64,000 bases of DNA from Riptortus pedestris (GCA_019009955.1 CM032231.1:89310501-89374500); one strand, 5' to 3'; counted from the stretch's first letter, positions 1 through 14,474 are shown. Program-made: numbers and translations. The notes: a model not told the origin generated them from the sequence alone.

Positions 1-143
1 TTTTCAAACGAAAAATAGTTTGCCAGTAGGAACTGGATGAAGTCTCATAAAAAGTGGAGGGTGTATTTGTATTTGTAAGGAAGTGATACGATCGTTTCTG
101 AGAAAGTCAGGGTTCCTTTCCCTTTTAAACATCGATATCTCCT

Positions 144-147
<4 letters not shown>

Positions 148-193
<46 letters not shown>
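148..193. repeat. (TA)n microsatellite
   Basis: About 23 uninterrupted TA units. The open frame across it is only Tyr-Ile read-through and is not a gene. Confidence 0.95.
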
Positions 194-195
<2 letters not shown>

Positions 196-217
196 TTATT
201 CTGGACCCAATATTTTT

Positions 218-356
218 CATTATTATTATTATTATTTATTAACGTCCACTTTTCGTAACTCAGGCAAATTGGGACGGGTTATCTACAGGTTACCGCTTTT
301 TTCTTGACAGGGTGGGATTTTAGGATGTCATTTAATGAATTTCGTCACTAAATAAA
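218..356 (-). mobile_element. 5'-truncated tRNA-derived SINE (family of 985-1212)
   Basis: The reverse complement matches the body and tail of the SINE at 985-1212, including the stretch with GGTAACCTGTAGATAACC and the terminal TAA-type repeat (here ATT at the left end). The tRNA-like head is missing, so this is a 5'-truncated copy, as is usual for reverse-transcribed SINEs. Divergence from the other copy is modest, with several substitutions and short indels. Confidence 0.75.
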
Positions 357-365
357 ATATTTTTT

Positions 366-868
366 ATATATTCATATTTTATGGCAACGGGTACTAATAA
401 AAAAAAAAATTGCACACTTTATTGAAACATGTTTGGTGGCTTACTCTTCAGGGGCTATCCCTTTTTAAAAAATATATATATAAAAATTAATAACATTATT
501 ATTAACAAAACTCTTAAAATTACGATATATTGTATTAATAGGTGCCTACATCAATGACATATTTATTAAATCTAGTAATTGTTTGCTACTTACATTCCTG
601 AAGTACTCGTTTCCTTCTCACAATCGTTGCGGCTGTCCTCACTGAGGAGGTAGTTTAATACTGAGGTTTCCGAGGTAGGCTAAGTCAGCTGACTCGATTA
701 TTTACACGTCCATCTTGAACTTGATTATTTCGCGTCATAATTAAAAATCGATCAATTTAAGCTGAAATGTTGTAGAATATATGATTGAGGTGTTTAATTT
801 ATTTTTCTTTATTTCTACTGCCCTTTTCTATTTTTTATTATGTGAATATTTTCTTTTATTTTTCACTT
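366..868 (-). mobile_element. Decayed non-coding retroelement end, inverted copy of 869-1391
   Basis: This stretch is an inverted, diverged copy of the element read on the plus strand at 869-1391 and 9850-10420. Shared blocks include the GATAGCCCCTGAAGA segment (here as its complement at 444-459), a CAATAAA-like signal and the GTCAGCTGACT segment near 685. The hammerhead-like core is broken: bases between CTGAAGA and ACATGT are deleted. I see no coding sequence. Assignment to the Penelope/retrozyme class is inferred from the ribozyme-like core and the head-to-head layout shared with 56689-59287. Confidence 0.55.
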
Positions 869-938
869 CAGCTCTTCAGAATTGTAAGTAGCAATCTATA
901 ATTAGATTTATTAAATATGCCATTGATGTAGGCACCTA

Positions 939-982
939 TTAATACAATATCTAGAAATTTTAATACAATATCTAGAAATTTT
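939..982. repeat. Tandem duplication of a 21-bp unit
   Basis: The 21-bp stretch AATACAATATCTAGAAATTTT at 941-961 is repeated immediately at 962-982, just left of the SINE. It is separate from the SINE's own 12-bp target duplication and looks like a local slippage or repair product. Confidence 0.8.
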
Positions 983-984
983 AA

Positions 985-1212
985 GGGGCTCAGGATGGCC
1001 ATGCGAGTTAAAGCGTTGACCTTTATCCCACATGGTATACCTAGAGTGGCGAGTTCGATTCTCGCCTGGGCAAAGGAAATTATTTAGAGACGAAATTCAT
1101 TAAATAACATCCTAAAATCCCACCCAGGCTAGAAAAGGGTGGTAACCTGTAGATAACCAGTCCCAATTAGCCTAAGTTACAAAAAGTGGACGTTAATAAA
1201 TAATAATAATAA
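985..1212 (+). mobile_element. tRNA-derived SINE with target-site duplication
   Basis: The head resembles a class II (Leu/Ser-like) tRNA gene. An A-box-like TGGCCATGCGAGTTAAAGCG lies at 996-1015 and a B box AGTTCGATTCT at 1052-1062. A tRNA-unrelated body of about 120 bp follows and ends in a TAA-type repeat. The identical 12 bp TAGAAATTTTAA at 973-984 and 1213-1224 is the expected target-site duplication from LINE-assisted retroposition. The pol III promoter is inferred from the boxes. The acceptor stem does not fold cleanly, so this is not a functional tRNA gene. Confidence 0.85.
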
Positions 1213-1275
1213 TAGAAATTTTAAAGGTTCTGTTAAATTAATGTTAGTAATTTTTTATAGATTTTATTAAAAAGG

Positions 1276-1325
1276 GATAGCCCCTGAAGAGAAGGCAAGT
1301 AAGCCATGAAACATGTAGGTCAGTT
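1276..1325 (+). ncRNA. Candidate decayed type I hammerhead ribozyme
   Basis: The core boxes are present in order. They are CTGAAGA (1284-1290), a hairpin with GGC/GCC stem, GAAA (1308-1311), the self-complementary ACATGT (1311-1316, stem III) and A at 1317 as the base before the predicted cut. Stem I would pair 1276-1283 with 1318-1325 but has two mismatches and two wobbles. Stem II is imperfect next to the core. The fold was judged by eye, and activity is doubtful. Confidence 0.45.
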
Positions 1326-1388
1326 TCAATAAAGTTTCCACCGAAATAAATGTTTTTTATTGGTGACCCTTGCCATAAAATATGAAGA

Positions 1389-1391
<3 letters not shown>

Positions 1392-1425
<34 letters not shown>
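1392..1425. repeat. (TA)n microsatellite
   Basis: About 16 TA units directly follow the retroelement end at 1391. Confidence 0.9.
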
Positions 1426-1428
<3 letters not shown>

Positions 1429-1507
1429 CTATCTGAGAGTGTTTCTTTCATATTTTTATTTTATTGTGTCTGTAGACTGGATTGGCTTATTATAGCAGGT
1501 GGTTAGG

Positions 1508-1620
1508 AGCGGGGCAGTGGTTAAGATCACCATTGGACAGCTTGCTTATAGAAGGCAACTAGTCAGGGCCCCCTGTCGTACCAACGTTGATGGATCGGTT
1601 CACTCCCACTACTCTGGCTA
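1508..1620 (+). mobile_element. Possible tRNA-like SINE head
   Basis: An A-box-like GGGGCAGTGGTTAAGATCAC (1511-1530) and a B-box-like ATCGGTTCACTCCC (1594-1607) have roughly tRNA spacing for a long variable arm. Neither tail nor flanking duplication could be fixed, so this rests on the two boxes only. Confidence 0.35.
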
Positions 1621-2149
1621 TGCGACACTAACACACTCTGAAAGAAACTCGCGAAATAATTTTTCCCTCAGCTGACAGAGGTTAGTGGAAGGTCTCTGTC
1701 CACGTCTTGATCGAGGGATATGTACCATTTTGGACAGGCAAGAATTCAGTTCTAGATCAGTGAATATTTGTAGAAATGTTCACACAGGTGCATTCCCAGA
1801 TTTCCCATCCACTGCAATGACACGCTGTCATCTCATATTCGATTTTCTATTTCTCCACTAGTAAGAATCCTATCCAACCATGACTTCAAATTTAAGTAGG
1901 ACGAGAGATGATTAGTGAGTCCATTAGTATATAATTTTCACAGTTATAAAGCGAAATTGTAGAAGAAAGTGGTTAACATGATTGATTATTTAACATTTTT
2001 CGATTCTACCCTCTCAAATTAAAGGAGTTTTTTCGACCGTTTTAACTCTCTCCCTCCTCGTTGCGATTACGACCACTAACAAATATCATTAGCTCCAAAT
2101 GGATCGTTTAAATATTGTTTATGGTATTGATGAAGTAAATATTTAAGAC
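1621..2149. other. No recognisable feature
   Basis: Mixed AT-rich sequence. I see no open frame with protein-like composition, no inverted repeat and no known repeat. The first part may be the body of the possible SINE to its left. Confidence 0.5.
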
Positions 2150-2725
2150 CCCAGAAAATATAATCTTTTTGATGACGTCACTTCGAACAAAGGTTGAAAT
2201 TCATATTTTATATTCAAGCAATTAAAAGGCGTTTACAGTCTATCACCTTATTGCTAATATGATATGAGTAGTAGTGGGGGCTCTCTCAGGAGAAAAAAGA
2301 TTAAAAACTTTCGGTTAATATTGAAGATTGAGAAGAAATATATAGAAGAACATTTATAGAAAATTACATTTGCCAACACAGGATCACTGCCACAATTTGG
2401 ATCTTTTTTTCGTTTCAACTCATAATAACCGACATATTTCGGATTTTTGATTCCCGGTACTTTTGGCCCTCAACTCCTGCAGGGAAGATTTCAGCCATTC
2501 CAGAACTTCATTTACAGTTTTTCAAGAAACTCTAATAACGAGTCTGGTAATGATCAAATCAAAAATTACAACTGCTAAGGCGATAACTGTCTAGTATAAT
2601 ATTGAAACACTCTCATTTTCATTCATTAGGTACAATCGATGTATATTTGATTAAATGTCCCGAAAAACGCGTGAGGAGAGCCTTAATTGCTGATTTTCCT
2701 TAAGGAAAATCTCATAAAAAAAGAA
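2150..2725 (-). mobile_element. Old HINE-like element, strongly diverged
   Basis: This follows the order of the main repeat family. It has a CGGTTAATATTGAAGATTGAG block (2313-2333), the atttcagcc block, a GATCAAATCAAAAATTACAA block, a short remnant where the (TA)n tract should be, and a terminal palindromic GATTTTCCTTAAGGAAAATC near 2692-2711. The outer stem-loop is not recognisable. Divergence is much higher than in the copies at 17478 and 55540, so this is an older insertion. Confidence 0.6.
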
Positions 2726-3439
2726 ATTCGTCTTGATGACCGAATCAATAAATGATTAACAATGAAGGTCATCTGTAAACAGGCTGATAACGCCCGATGT
2801 CCTTGATGGAACACTTTCAGGAGATCTCTTAGGTTTTCTTTTCAATCAATGTGTATGATCTACTTATACTTACTATTTATTATACTATCGAATAAAAATG
2901 CAGCGGAGGTCACTGTGGCATATGATGTTTTAAGCATATTAGTAGAGGGGAAAATGAGAGATCCAGGACTATCTCTAGTTCATTGACACCGGTCACACTC
3001 CAGCTGTCTGGTATATAGCTTGCTCCATCTTAAATGCCATTTATTTAATAAGAAAATAACTTTTTAATAATTAAATGTCTAGCTGGCCTTTGTACAGAAA
3101 GCGTTACTATTCTTGTTTAAATAATTAACATTTATATCTATTGTTCATGAAATGATTACAGAGAGCTTGGTTTAAACAGATGGTGAAAATTCTACGATAT
3201 AAGTACATATTTTCAGTGTTCGCAGTTAATTAAATTTCAAACAAAGCGTTATGAGGAAAGCAATTTACTTTGCTGAGGCAAACAGAACATTCCAATCACG
3301 AAATTGATGAGGTAAAATAACTCTTGTTTAAAATACAAAATAATGATGTTTTATATATGTTTTTAGTAGATTTCTCCTCAAGCATATCGGCAATTATCCT
3401 AATGCCCATCGAACCTACCAAAGAGATGACAGAATTAAG
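2726..3439. other. No recognisable feature
   Basis: AT-rich DNA without supported genes or repeats. Confidence 0.5.
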
Positions 3440-4371
3440 AAAAGTCCGTCACGCAGGGGCTGCGTAAACTAAGCAGATTTCCCTCGTGAAGTTTAGTAAT
3501 AGATAAATCTACAAACTGGTAACACAAAACACCGTGAATAAATACAAACGGAAATAAGAAATGTTTCATCCAATTTCAATAACCTGCCGTTAGGAGGCGT
3601 TAGGTTAAAAATGTAAACAAACGGGTCTGCCCGCCTCACACCGGAATGAAAAACAATTACTGAAATATATCAGAATATAACACATTAATTTTATTGACAA
3701 CTCTTTACTATATCTAGTACTGTAATTAATAATGAGTCAGAATAATTGTTATCTCAATCAATAAAATTTTAGTAGTCCAAAACTTTAAAATGGGGGGGGG
3801 GAGTCACCAGGACATATTTGCATGTATCTCGTATAATAAAGGTCTCTTGAATACAATTTTTGGTATTTAAACTTCCAATAATGTGATTTATTATGTAGCA
3901 GAGTATTGTTTACGTAACATGAGTAGAAGTGGCGGTTTGCTGAAAACTGAAAAATGCAAATATCTTGGTTAATATTCAAGATAGAGAATAAACCTATATA
4001 ACAATATTTATAGTAAATTTAATTTGCAATAAGATTGGTTATGTACAGTTTTGTGATTCGATGCATAATAACGGAGATATTTCGAATTTTCCAAATTCTC
4101 CACCTTTAAATCCCCCTTCCCTCTTGTCCGATTTCAGGCATTAACGAACTTGATCTGTCTTTTTACATAAAACGGTTAAATATCGAGTTTCGTAACGATC
4201 AAACAAAAATTGCGACCGCTAGAGCGTTAACAGACATATATATATAATTTTGAACGGATCTCATTTTCGTCATCTCCTAGGTAGGATCGATGGACATTTG
4301 AAGAAATTTTTCGAAAATCGCGTCATGAGTACGACCTCAATAGCTGATTTCCCTTAAGGGAAATCTGCTAA
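3440..4371 (-). mobile_element. HINE-like element, full length with internal extra sequence
   Basis: The left end has GTCCGTCACGCAGG with stem-loop ACGCAG-GGG-CTGCGT, followed by AGCAGATTTCCC. The right end closes with the inverted GGGAAATCTGCT, preceded by the TTAAGGGAAATC palindrome. Between them lies the shared core, with the AATATTCAAGATAGAGAATA block near 3970 and the GATCAAACAAAAATTGCGACC block near 4200. The TA tract is only a few units here (about 4237-4247). Roughly 300 bp near 3500-3790 is absent from the compact copy at 17478 and includes a G10 run. No protein is encoded. Confidence 0.75.
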
Positions 4372-4784
4372 AAATTCAATGTTATATATGTATATATAAA
4401 TACATGAGTGTGTGTGTGTCTTGTTGAATGTAGCCTGGCATCATAAAACCCTTTTTACGGTGCCCAACCTCTATTTCTGATGTATGTAAGTTTTTGAAAA
4501 AGGCCGAATTCGTCCTTAGTAAGAAGGTGCCATGTGCTTTAGATTAATAAACTCTGACATATATCTATATCTTATACAATTTATCATTTAATATTTATTT
4601 TATTAGCATAAGTATAAATTTAATACCTCAAGATTCAGAAATGCCCAGTAAAGTTCTGTGCTATACTCAAATGCTGCCTGGTAAACCTAAACGAAAACAT
4701 TGGCCTACAAATATTTGGCTTAGAATTCTTTAAGAATTTTCTACATTACAATGTTTTATGATCTGTTTGCTTAAGCTATTTATA
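4372..4784. other. No recognisable feature except a short (TG)n
   Basis: A short TG run near 4408-4420 is the only clear pattern. Confidence 0.5.
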
Positions 4785-4788
4785 TTAA

Positions 4789-5898
4789 CCCTTCGTCGGT
4801 CGCGTGATCTCTCAGATACACAGTTTCTAGAGAAATATTTGCCTTTCCTCCTAGCAGAGAGTGGTGGTGTAGTGCTTCGAGTTATGTGCTATAGAGGAAT
4901 CCCCCTCAAGATCAGTTGTGTCACTGTGTTCGATGAGTCGTGTATTTCACCTGTCATTCAGTTTAATCTCCTAGATACCACGCGCCCGATCTCGTAAGTT
5001 TTTTTGAAATCGGTATTTCATAAATATACACATGAATTAAGTTTCTCTTTATTAAATGGAATCATATAAACCTATTTTTATATTATTTTGCTCATTCATG
5101 ACCTTTCAAAAGAACTTGTACAAGAAAATATTGTACTACGCAGTGACCACAGTAGACGTTTACCATCCGAACTATTGACGAAACTTGAAGATTGCAGAGG
5201 CTCATTGGACCATACATTGAACTCAAGTAAAGAACAGCATAAACAAAAGTCCCTCCGCTACAACGAACAAAAGAAATGATGTGAATCAAGCAAAACTGAA
5301 AAGAAATGTAGGTTTACTAATTACTCTTGTTAGATTTGCAAAAACAAAATTTGTTTACAACATAGTTCCATGCTTTGTCCTAATTGTAATGCAGCTCTGC
5401 AAAAGAAATAATAATTAAACAGCTATTTTTAAAAGGATTGATGCATTAAAATTTAGATGATTTTTAATAAGTCTCATCTAAAAGTGATATCGTGCTAATT
5501 TTTGAATGAAGTTATATTTAGATAAATTGATTAATATTGTTCACAAACTAAAATAATAATTATGACATGTGCATTTAAGCAATTTCTTTTGATATTTGTA
5601 TTTTTTTAATTATATGTTAAAAATTATCGTCCACAGTTTTAATACTATAATAATGAATCTATAACAAACTTGACTATTTTATCTACCAAGATTTTTTTTT
5701 ATTATAATATTTGTTAATTTTGAAAATTATTTACTTCTTTGAAACAAATACTTCCACTGTTATGGTTTCTAATCACACACTGAATATTTTAGTGCAAAGT
5801 ATATATTAAAAAACTGTATTTCCGTAAAAACGGTTGAGGATGATCTCTGAGTTACACGCGCCCGAAGACGGAATATTCTTGACGCGCCCGACCGAGGG
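4789..5898 (+). mobile_element. piggyBac-type transposon, internally deleted, TTAA duplication
   Basis: TTAA at 4785-4788 and again at 5899-5902 flanks the element exactly. The termini begin CCCTTCGTCGGTCGCG on the left, and the right end reads inward as CCCTCGGTCGGGCGCG, giving a 16-bp imperfect inverted repeat starting CCC. Both traits are diagnostic of piggyBac elements. At 1110 bp it is far shorter than an autonomous element. It keeps only the last part of the transposase frame (5088-5411), so it is a non-autonomous deletion derivative. A second copy lies at 15451-16496. Confidence 0.9.
5088..5411 (+). pseudogene. piggyBac transposase C-terminus with cysteine-rich domain, broken
   Basis: The frame opens with DLSKELVQENI and LPSELLTKLED, typical of the segment just before the piggyBac C-terminal cysteine-rich domain (CRD). 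After an in-frame stop (TGA 5277-5279) the same frame continues with spaced metal ligands: C at 5280, KKCRF, SC-stop-IC with a second stop at 5331-5333, ICLQH, and CPNC, ending at TAA 5409-5411. In intact transposases the CRD binds zinc and contacts the terminal repeats. Here two stops and one lost ligand (CESS where CxxC is expected) make it non-functional. The catalytic DDD core is absent. Confidence 0.8.
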
Positions 5899-5902
5899 TT
5901 AA

Positions 5903-6900
5903 ACTCAATTCAAAACATACCAAGCCCCACTGATAATAACTTTAATAAAACTGGTCATTTTCGATGCTGATCAAGTATGACAAGTAGTACCCCCCTATCC
6001 CTACCCCTTTCAATTGAAACACTTATTTCAAAAAAGCACCGTGTGTACCTATTATAATACTGCGTTTTTCTCAGAACTCGTCTGTCGATACTGTCTGCTA
6101 TCAGAAAAGTTGGCTTTTGGCATCTCTTGCTTGTGCGAACTAATGCCTATATTCTATCATTTCATTCGAATCTATCAAATGTACTAAAAAACCCAATATT
6201 ACTAAAGGTGCACAAGTTACCTTTACGAAATAAGGTATTCATTGGTTCAAATCTTGGATCTATTGTAGACGACTGTAACACATAAGTAACCGTGTAAAAT
6301 ATTTTTTGCATTGGAATTAATCAATTTTAATTCATTATACTTCATTTATATTTCCGCTTTTTATTGACATAATCAAATTAAGCCTGATTAAAAATATTTC
6401 AAAATAATTGTTTGTAATACATCATTATGCCTCTTCTTCCAATTTCGACTTTTTGACTGGGCTGGGAAACCCTTAGTCTGAAATACCTAAATACAGAATT
6501 CACTTACAATTGCCGAGGAAAATGTAATGGGCTTTGTAGGTAATGTATTTTATTTCCCACGTCCGCTGTTGTATACTGAACGTGATATTGACGATCGGCA
6601 CGTAGGGTCACGAGCTTATCGCCCTGTCTCACGAAACTATTTTAAGTTTTAGAAATGGATCCACAAATGGAGTTACATTGTTAGGACAATTCATTTTTTT
6701 AGTGATTTGGTTTTTGTAATTTTAATTTTGAATAATAACAAATCCGCTTTTTACAGGAATTACAGTAATTTGGGAAAAAAAGATTTCATATTTCAACATA
6801 AATAACCGTTTATGCCCTACATAAACCAGTTTTCACTAATTTTGATGAAATTTCATAACGCATATTTAACTAAACGTTTATTTAATTATCAGTCTTTCAT
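5903..6900. other. No recognisable feature
   Basis: AT-rich DNA without protein-like frames or visible repeats, up to the (GA)n tract. Confidence 0.5.
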
Positions 6901-6902
6901 TA

Positions 6903-9849
<2,947 letters not shown>

Positions 9850-10420
9850 AAAGTTCTAATAATCGATAAAGAAATAAATAATACTAAACGGAAAATAAAA
9901 GAGAACATTCACATAATAAAAATAGAAAAGGGGCAGTAAACAAAAAAAACAGAAATAAAATACCTCAATCATTTATTCTATAACATTTTATCTTAAATTA
10001 ATCGATTTTAAATAATGACGCGAAATAATCGAGTTCAAGATTAACTTGTAGGTAAATAATCAATTTTTAGTCAGCTGACTTAACCTACCTCTGCTACCTG
10101 TCAGTACCATCTACCTCGTCTGTGAGGGCAGTCGCAACGTAATGTATAAGGTAAACGAGCCCTTCAGAAATGCAAGTGGCAATTTATAAATAGATTTAAG
10201 AAATATATCATAGATGTTGGCACCAAATAAAACAATATATAGCAAAAAAATTATTAAGGGATATGATAAATTAATTTTATTAATATTTTCTTAAATGGGA
10301 TAGCCCCTGAAGAGGCGGCAAATAAGCCACGCAACATGTAGAACAGGTTCCTTGAAGTTTGCACCTCAAAAAAAATGTTTTTATTGGAGACCCTTGCCAT
10401 CAAATTTGAAGAATAAAGAA
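9850..10420 (+). mobile_element. Third copy of the 366-1391 non-coding retroelement family
   Basis: It is collinear with the inverted copy at 366-868 over its whole length. Shared blocks are GACGCGAAATAATCGAGTTC (10018-10037), GTCAGCTGACT (10070-10080), GGGATAGCCCCTGAAGAG (10298-10315), ACATGTAGA and the final ACCCTTGCCAT. In the ribozyme-like core GAAA has become GCAA, so this copy is probably inactive. No coding capacity. Confidence 0.65.
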
Positions 10421-12095
10421 TATAGTTATTCTGACTTTTGTAATGACATGAAACGTCTACATTAATTTTGTTTTAAATTTTTTTTTTACACGTGGACTTC
10501 AAATATATGAGAGATGAATCCCGTACATAGCGACATATCAAGTATCCCTTAGACAAATCGTTGTCATTATCCAAAGAAATTGTTGTATTCAATATATTAA
10601 TAAATAAGAGAATTTCTCCAGAGATACCGGACGGTAGAGGAACCAATTCATTAGCAACAATAAGAAAGGCCTTGTCCTATGCTAGTGCTTTAATTTATTC
10701 AGAGTGCACTTTCAGACTCAAAGATCCATCATCAGTGTCGGATTCCAGAAGTGTAGCCTGAACCAAAGCAGTCGGTCGGCTCCGATAGAAGAGAATGTAC
10801 GCACCTAAAAGATTTTCTCGAACAGAGACGTTTGTTTGCTCGAGAATCCCTGGTCTAGCAGCAATGTACATCTAGGCATCAGGTATGTCTACTGCCATAA
10901 AGAGACCCCTTCTTTTTTGCCTTTTATTACAATCGAAATTGGAAGATGTCGAAACGATATGGATGATGGATTGAAACACGCCAAAATAGGGTTTTAGAGA
11001 TGATTATAATGAGTTTTCCATTCATAATTTTCAGAAGGTTTGTAGTGCTTAGAGAGTATCTGGAATTAATTACGATAGTGTACACCTACACAGAGATATT
11101 TCGCGATTCATGTAACTATGCCTTGTAACGATATATTCAATAATAATTTATTTATAGATGCAATTTTAATTCAGTTCTACATCAAATAAAATCAGTTCCT
11201 TCAGTCCAAACTTTTTCCTTTAATCTCCACAGCGCTCCCTATTTTTGAAAACTTCAAACCCTTTATTATTCTGATCATCCAAATCCTCAAGAATTGGTTG
11301 CTAGTGACAACAGTGATTTCTTTCTATGGTCAAATCTAGCGGTAGATGCCTTTCAGCCGAACGCTAAATTACTCGAGGGAAGTGCTTTCGACAGGATGGC
11401 ATAATTTTCAAGCCTTTCGCAAGTTGTACTGGATAGTTTCTTGAAAGCTCCTTTGTTTATTTAGTCCGAAGTTCAGATATTGGTCGATACATCCATTCTG
11501 TCGAAGTTTGTTGTGACAGTTGTTTACACGTCTGTGAACATGAACCCACGAGCAATAAGATTTTCTTTGTCGTGCTGTATCGGATTTTCCACTCCAAACG
11601 TTCGGTTATTTACAAGCCCCATTTTCTTCTCATTTACGCATTGTGAAATCGAACAACGAAGTTCCGCTGTGGACTCACTACTACGCCTGTAAGAACAGTT
11701 CATCTTTACAGATTCAACTTAAACTACGCCACGTGATGAACGAACTTCCCCAGACAGAAGGTAACCAACCAATAGCTTTTAGTATTAGACTAATTAAGTA
11801 CAGGAGCTTTCAAAAAAACTACCGTGTACAACTTTTTCAGGCTTGAAAATAGCTGTATTGCATCGACAACACATTGAACTTGTTTGTACTCCACGTTCAA
11901 CCAGTCGGCATCTACTGTCAGACTTTAATGGTAACATATATATTGGCGAATTCTCACCACGCGAAATTATCTCTTGTACTAATCCCCTGACTATATATAA
12001 ATTTTCTGGAATCACCTCTACCTAATCTCGTCAAACATCCGGAAGATCTCATGTGATATTTTTTTGAGTTCAATTCCATTAATAAGTATATTATG
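10421..12095. other. No recognised gene; possible foldback-family scrap near 11830
   Basis: Several short frames occur here but none shows a recognised domain. The block at 11825-11875 (GTACAACTTTTTCAGGCTTG followed by a TGCATCGACAACAC-like word) resembles the inner part of the foldback element at 22806-23015 and may be a fragment of that family. Confidence 0.35.
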
Positions 12096-12132
12096 AATAA
12101 AGGGTTAGAACCACTAGTATAAATGATACTGG

Positions 12133-12650
12133 GTTCATACCTGTCGGTGAAGACCTGTCGTCACTGGCTTACGAGTACCTGTCAAAAAGTTGTACTGAGT
12201 AAGATGTCCGTTAGTCAGTAGGTTTTATGCGTCTGGTCACCGTATTAGTTTGTTTACGTGTAGTTGTTTACGTTTTAGTCCAAGTCTGTTTACTTACCTC
12301 TAGATCTGTCAAACGAAGGGTTTTTGCTAGTGTCCAGGTAAATTGCTTTCGTGTGGTGGGTCGTTGTCATCATCCGTGTTGGTTTGTTTACGTCTGTAGT
12401 GTTTTTGTTTGTGTATTGGTCTGATATAGTTTGTTAATGTGTAGATACAGGTATAATGTAATATATGCACAATTGTTGGTATACATCAAGGATGATCTCA
12501 CATTATTAAATGGAATCATGATCTACGTACGTCGTCGCTTCGTCTGTTAATACTGACTAACGGACATCTAACTAGGTACAACTTTTTGGCTGGGGTGAAG
12601 ATGGTGCAATTGATCAGCCAGGGACGATGGTCTCCACCCACAGGTATGAC
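12133..12650. mobile_element. Foldback (long inverted-repeat) element with 330-bp loop
   Basis: The arms at about 12133-12220 and 12551-12650 are inverted copies. The innermost 19 bp match perfectly (12202-12220 against 12551-12569), and pairing continues outward with mismatches through GTTGTACTGAG/GGTACAAC and CTGTCGGTG/CACCCACAG words. The outer sequence (GGGTTAGAACC, then ATAAATGATACTG, 12100-12132) also matches, inverted, the sequence beside the second foldback at 22806-23015. No transposase is present in the loop. Confidence 0.65.
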
Positions 12651-14470
12651 AACAATATTATGAGTCTTAATTTTCACTCAGTGTTTTTTCAATAATCCAA
12701 CTAATCGTCATAACTTTATGCTTATTACATTTAAAATATTACTACATTGTTCCAAAAATATTTATAAAGGACTACAACGTTTCTGACTTAAACAATAATC
12801 AGATGAACTGAATAAGCTACATTATGTATTTCTACCTTTCTACTGGGTTGTAAGAGAAGCAGTATAAATAGTATATCTTGCTGTCAGGAACGGGCGAACC
12901 CATCACCACTGTATATTTACTATTGTGCCCGGAGTGAAATAAGACCAGCTGGTATGACTTGTTGGAAAGGCTCTACAGCCTACGACAACCTCGGTGATTG
13001 AAATACCAAGCCGCGGTTGCCTGCTTCTGACAACACTAAGGAATTGGGTCTCACAGAGAAATACACCATAGAAATGGTTTCACAAACATTTGCAGAGAAC
13101 TCTATAAATTCTAAAGCTTTCAATAATGATAGTCTATTGTAAATATGAAAAGGGCATTTCATACACTGTATAAATGGGAAATCGTACTGAAAACTAGAGA
13201 GTTTGGCTCAAATGTACTTGAAGTGCAACGACCCGCCGCATGGTTTTGGATATGTACAGTTGTCGGACAGTGGTGGTAATACAGAACAATAATGGCAACT
13301 TCTATGTTGCTAGTTGATTGCTTTAACAGAATCTCATCGCCTCGAGACCCAAATCGAAGCTCGCGTCTCGAGAATAATTAAACAAATTGACGTTCTCTCT
13401 CAAAATTAGTTGGTTTCATGAATGTTGAATGTTTGTTTTTGTTAAAAGAAGCAACGAATAATGCCACAAACCACATCTCGAGAGAATAACTGTTGACACG
13501 CTATTTTTGTGTCTGGAAATTATAGTGTACGATAGTAACGAAATATATAGCCCGGTGATTAGCATAATTGTTGAGTAGGTACATCAACCTACGACCTATG
13601 TTGTTACATGAGCAACAAGTATGCTTGTTCCCGCCAATAATGGTGGCTAGCAATCCAGCTGAGTCCTTGCTAACATCTACTTTCGATGTAAAAATAGCAC
13701 AAAAATGTATAAAACCCTCCTTTTAATTGTAGACTAAAATTGAGCTATCATTCTCAACAAGCAGATATACTTCATGGGGAGTCATTTACTACATTTATAT
13801 ACATGATGGATTATCCAAAGGAATCTCCAAATTTCTAATCTTTTAGATGAAAAAATATTTGTCTGTTAATACTGAAGCTGAAACAACTTTTTGCACTCGT
13901 GCCCATACCGCGTGTAATCAACAGGGTTTAGATCAAACCCCATATTCCCCTATACTCTCTTATTGGAAAGTGCTTTTCCCTAATTGACTATCATCAGTTC
14001 TGGAGAGCTTCTGTGATCTTCACCGTCAGAGTGGGACTCCCTTTAAGTAGATCTCTGGTTACTTCTATAATACAGTTGAAAATAGATGCACCACCACTAC
14101 CTCAATCATATGCTGTCATTGAGGTTTATCAAGTAAAACTAAAAATTATATTTCCTTACAATTTACATTTGCTCAAATTAGTACTCTATAATTATAAGTA
14201 ACACGCATGTATGGTACAGTAAATTGAATCTACGAATCTTCATTGAATCTAAAAATCGTGTGAGGCCTTGGCTGCACTCTTCTGTATTTTATCCGAGATT
14301 TTTCTGCCGAAGTTCAGTTGATTTCACTCATATAATAAGATCAAACGATCCCGCAAACTGGGATGAAGGGTCAGAGAGCCCGCAATACACCCACGTAACG
14401 ACTTATTGACTATCCTTTCAGCCTGTAAAGTTGTCAGTATGCAGGCCCGTTCGCAAACAAAACGTAACGA
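12651..14470. other. No recognisable feature
   Basis: AT-rich DNA with no repeat or gene I can support. Short frames near 14013 and 14224 show no domain. Confidence 0.45.
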
Positions 14471-14474
14471 TTAA

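Larger units (their letters stand above)
869..1391 (+). mobile_element. Non-coding retroelement end with hammerhead-like core, split by a SINE
   Basis: This plus-oriented copy of the 366-868 family starts at the centre of the palindrome, near CTTCAG at 866-871. It is interrupted by the SINE at 985-1212 and resumes to about 1391 (TTGCCATAAAATATGAAGAG). It carries a CTGAAGA...GAAA...ACATGT series at 1284-1316 followed by CAATAAAG. No protein is encoded. It could be a Penelope-like 3' end, a retrozyme-like non-autonomous retroelement, or something else sharing the motif. Confidence 0.55.

Noticed and set aside
985..1212. Active tRNA-Leu gene
   Set aside because: It has a long tRNA-unrelated body, repeat tail and target duplication, so it is a SINE.
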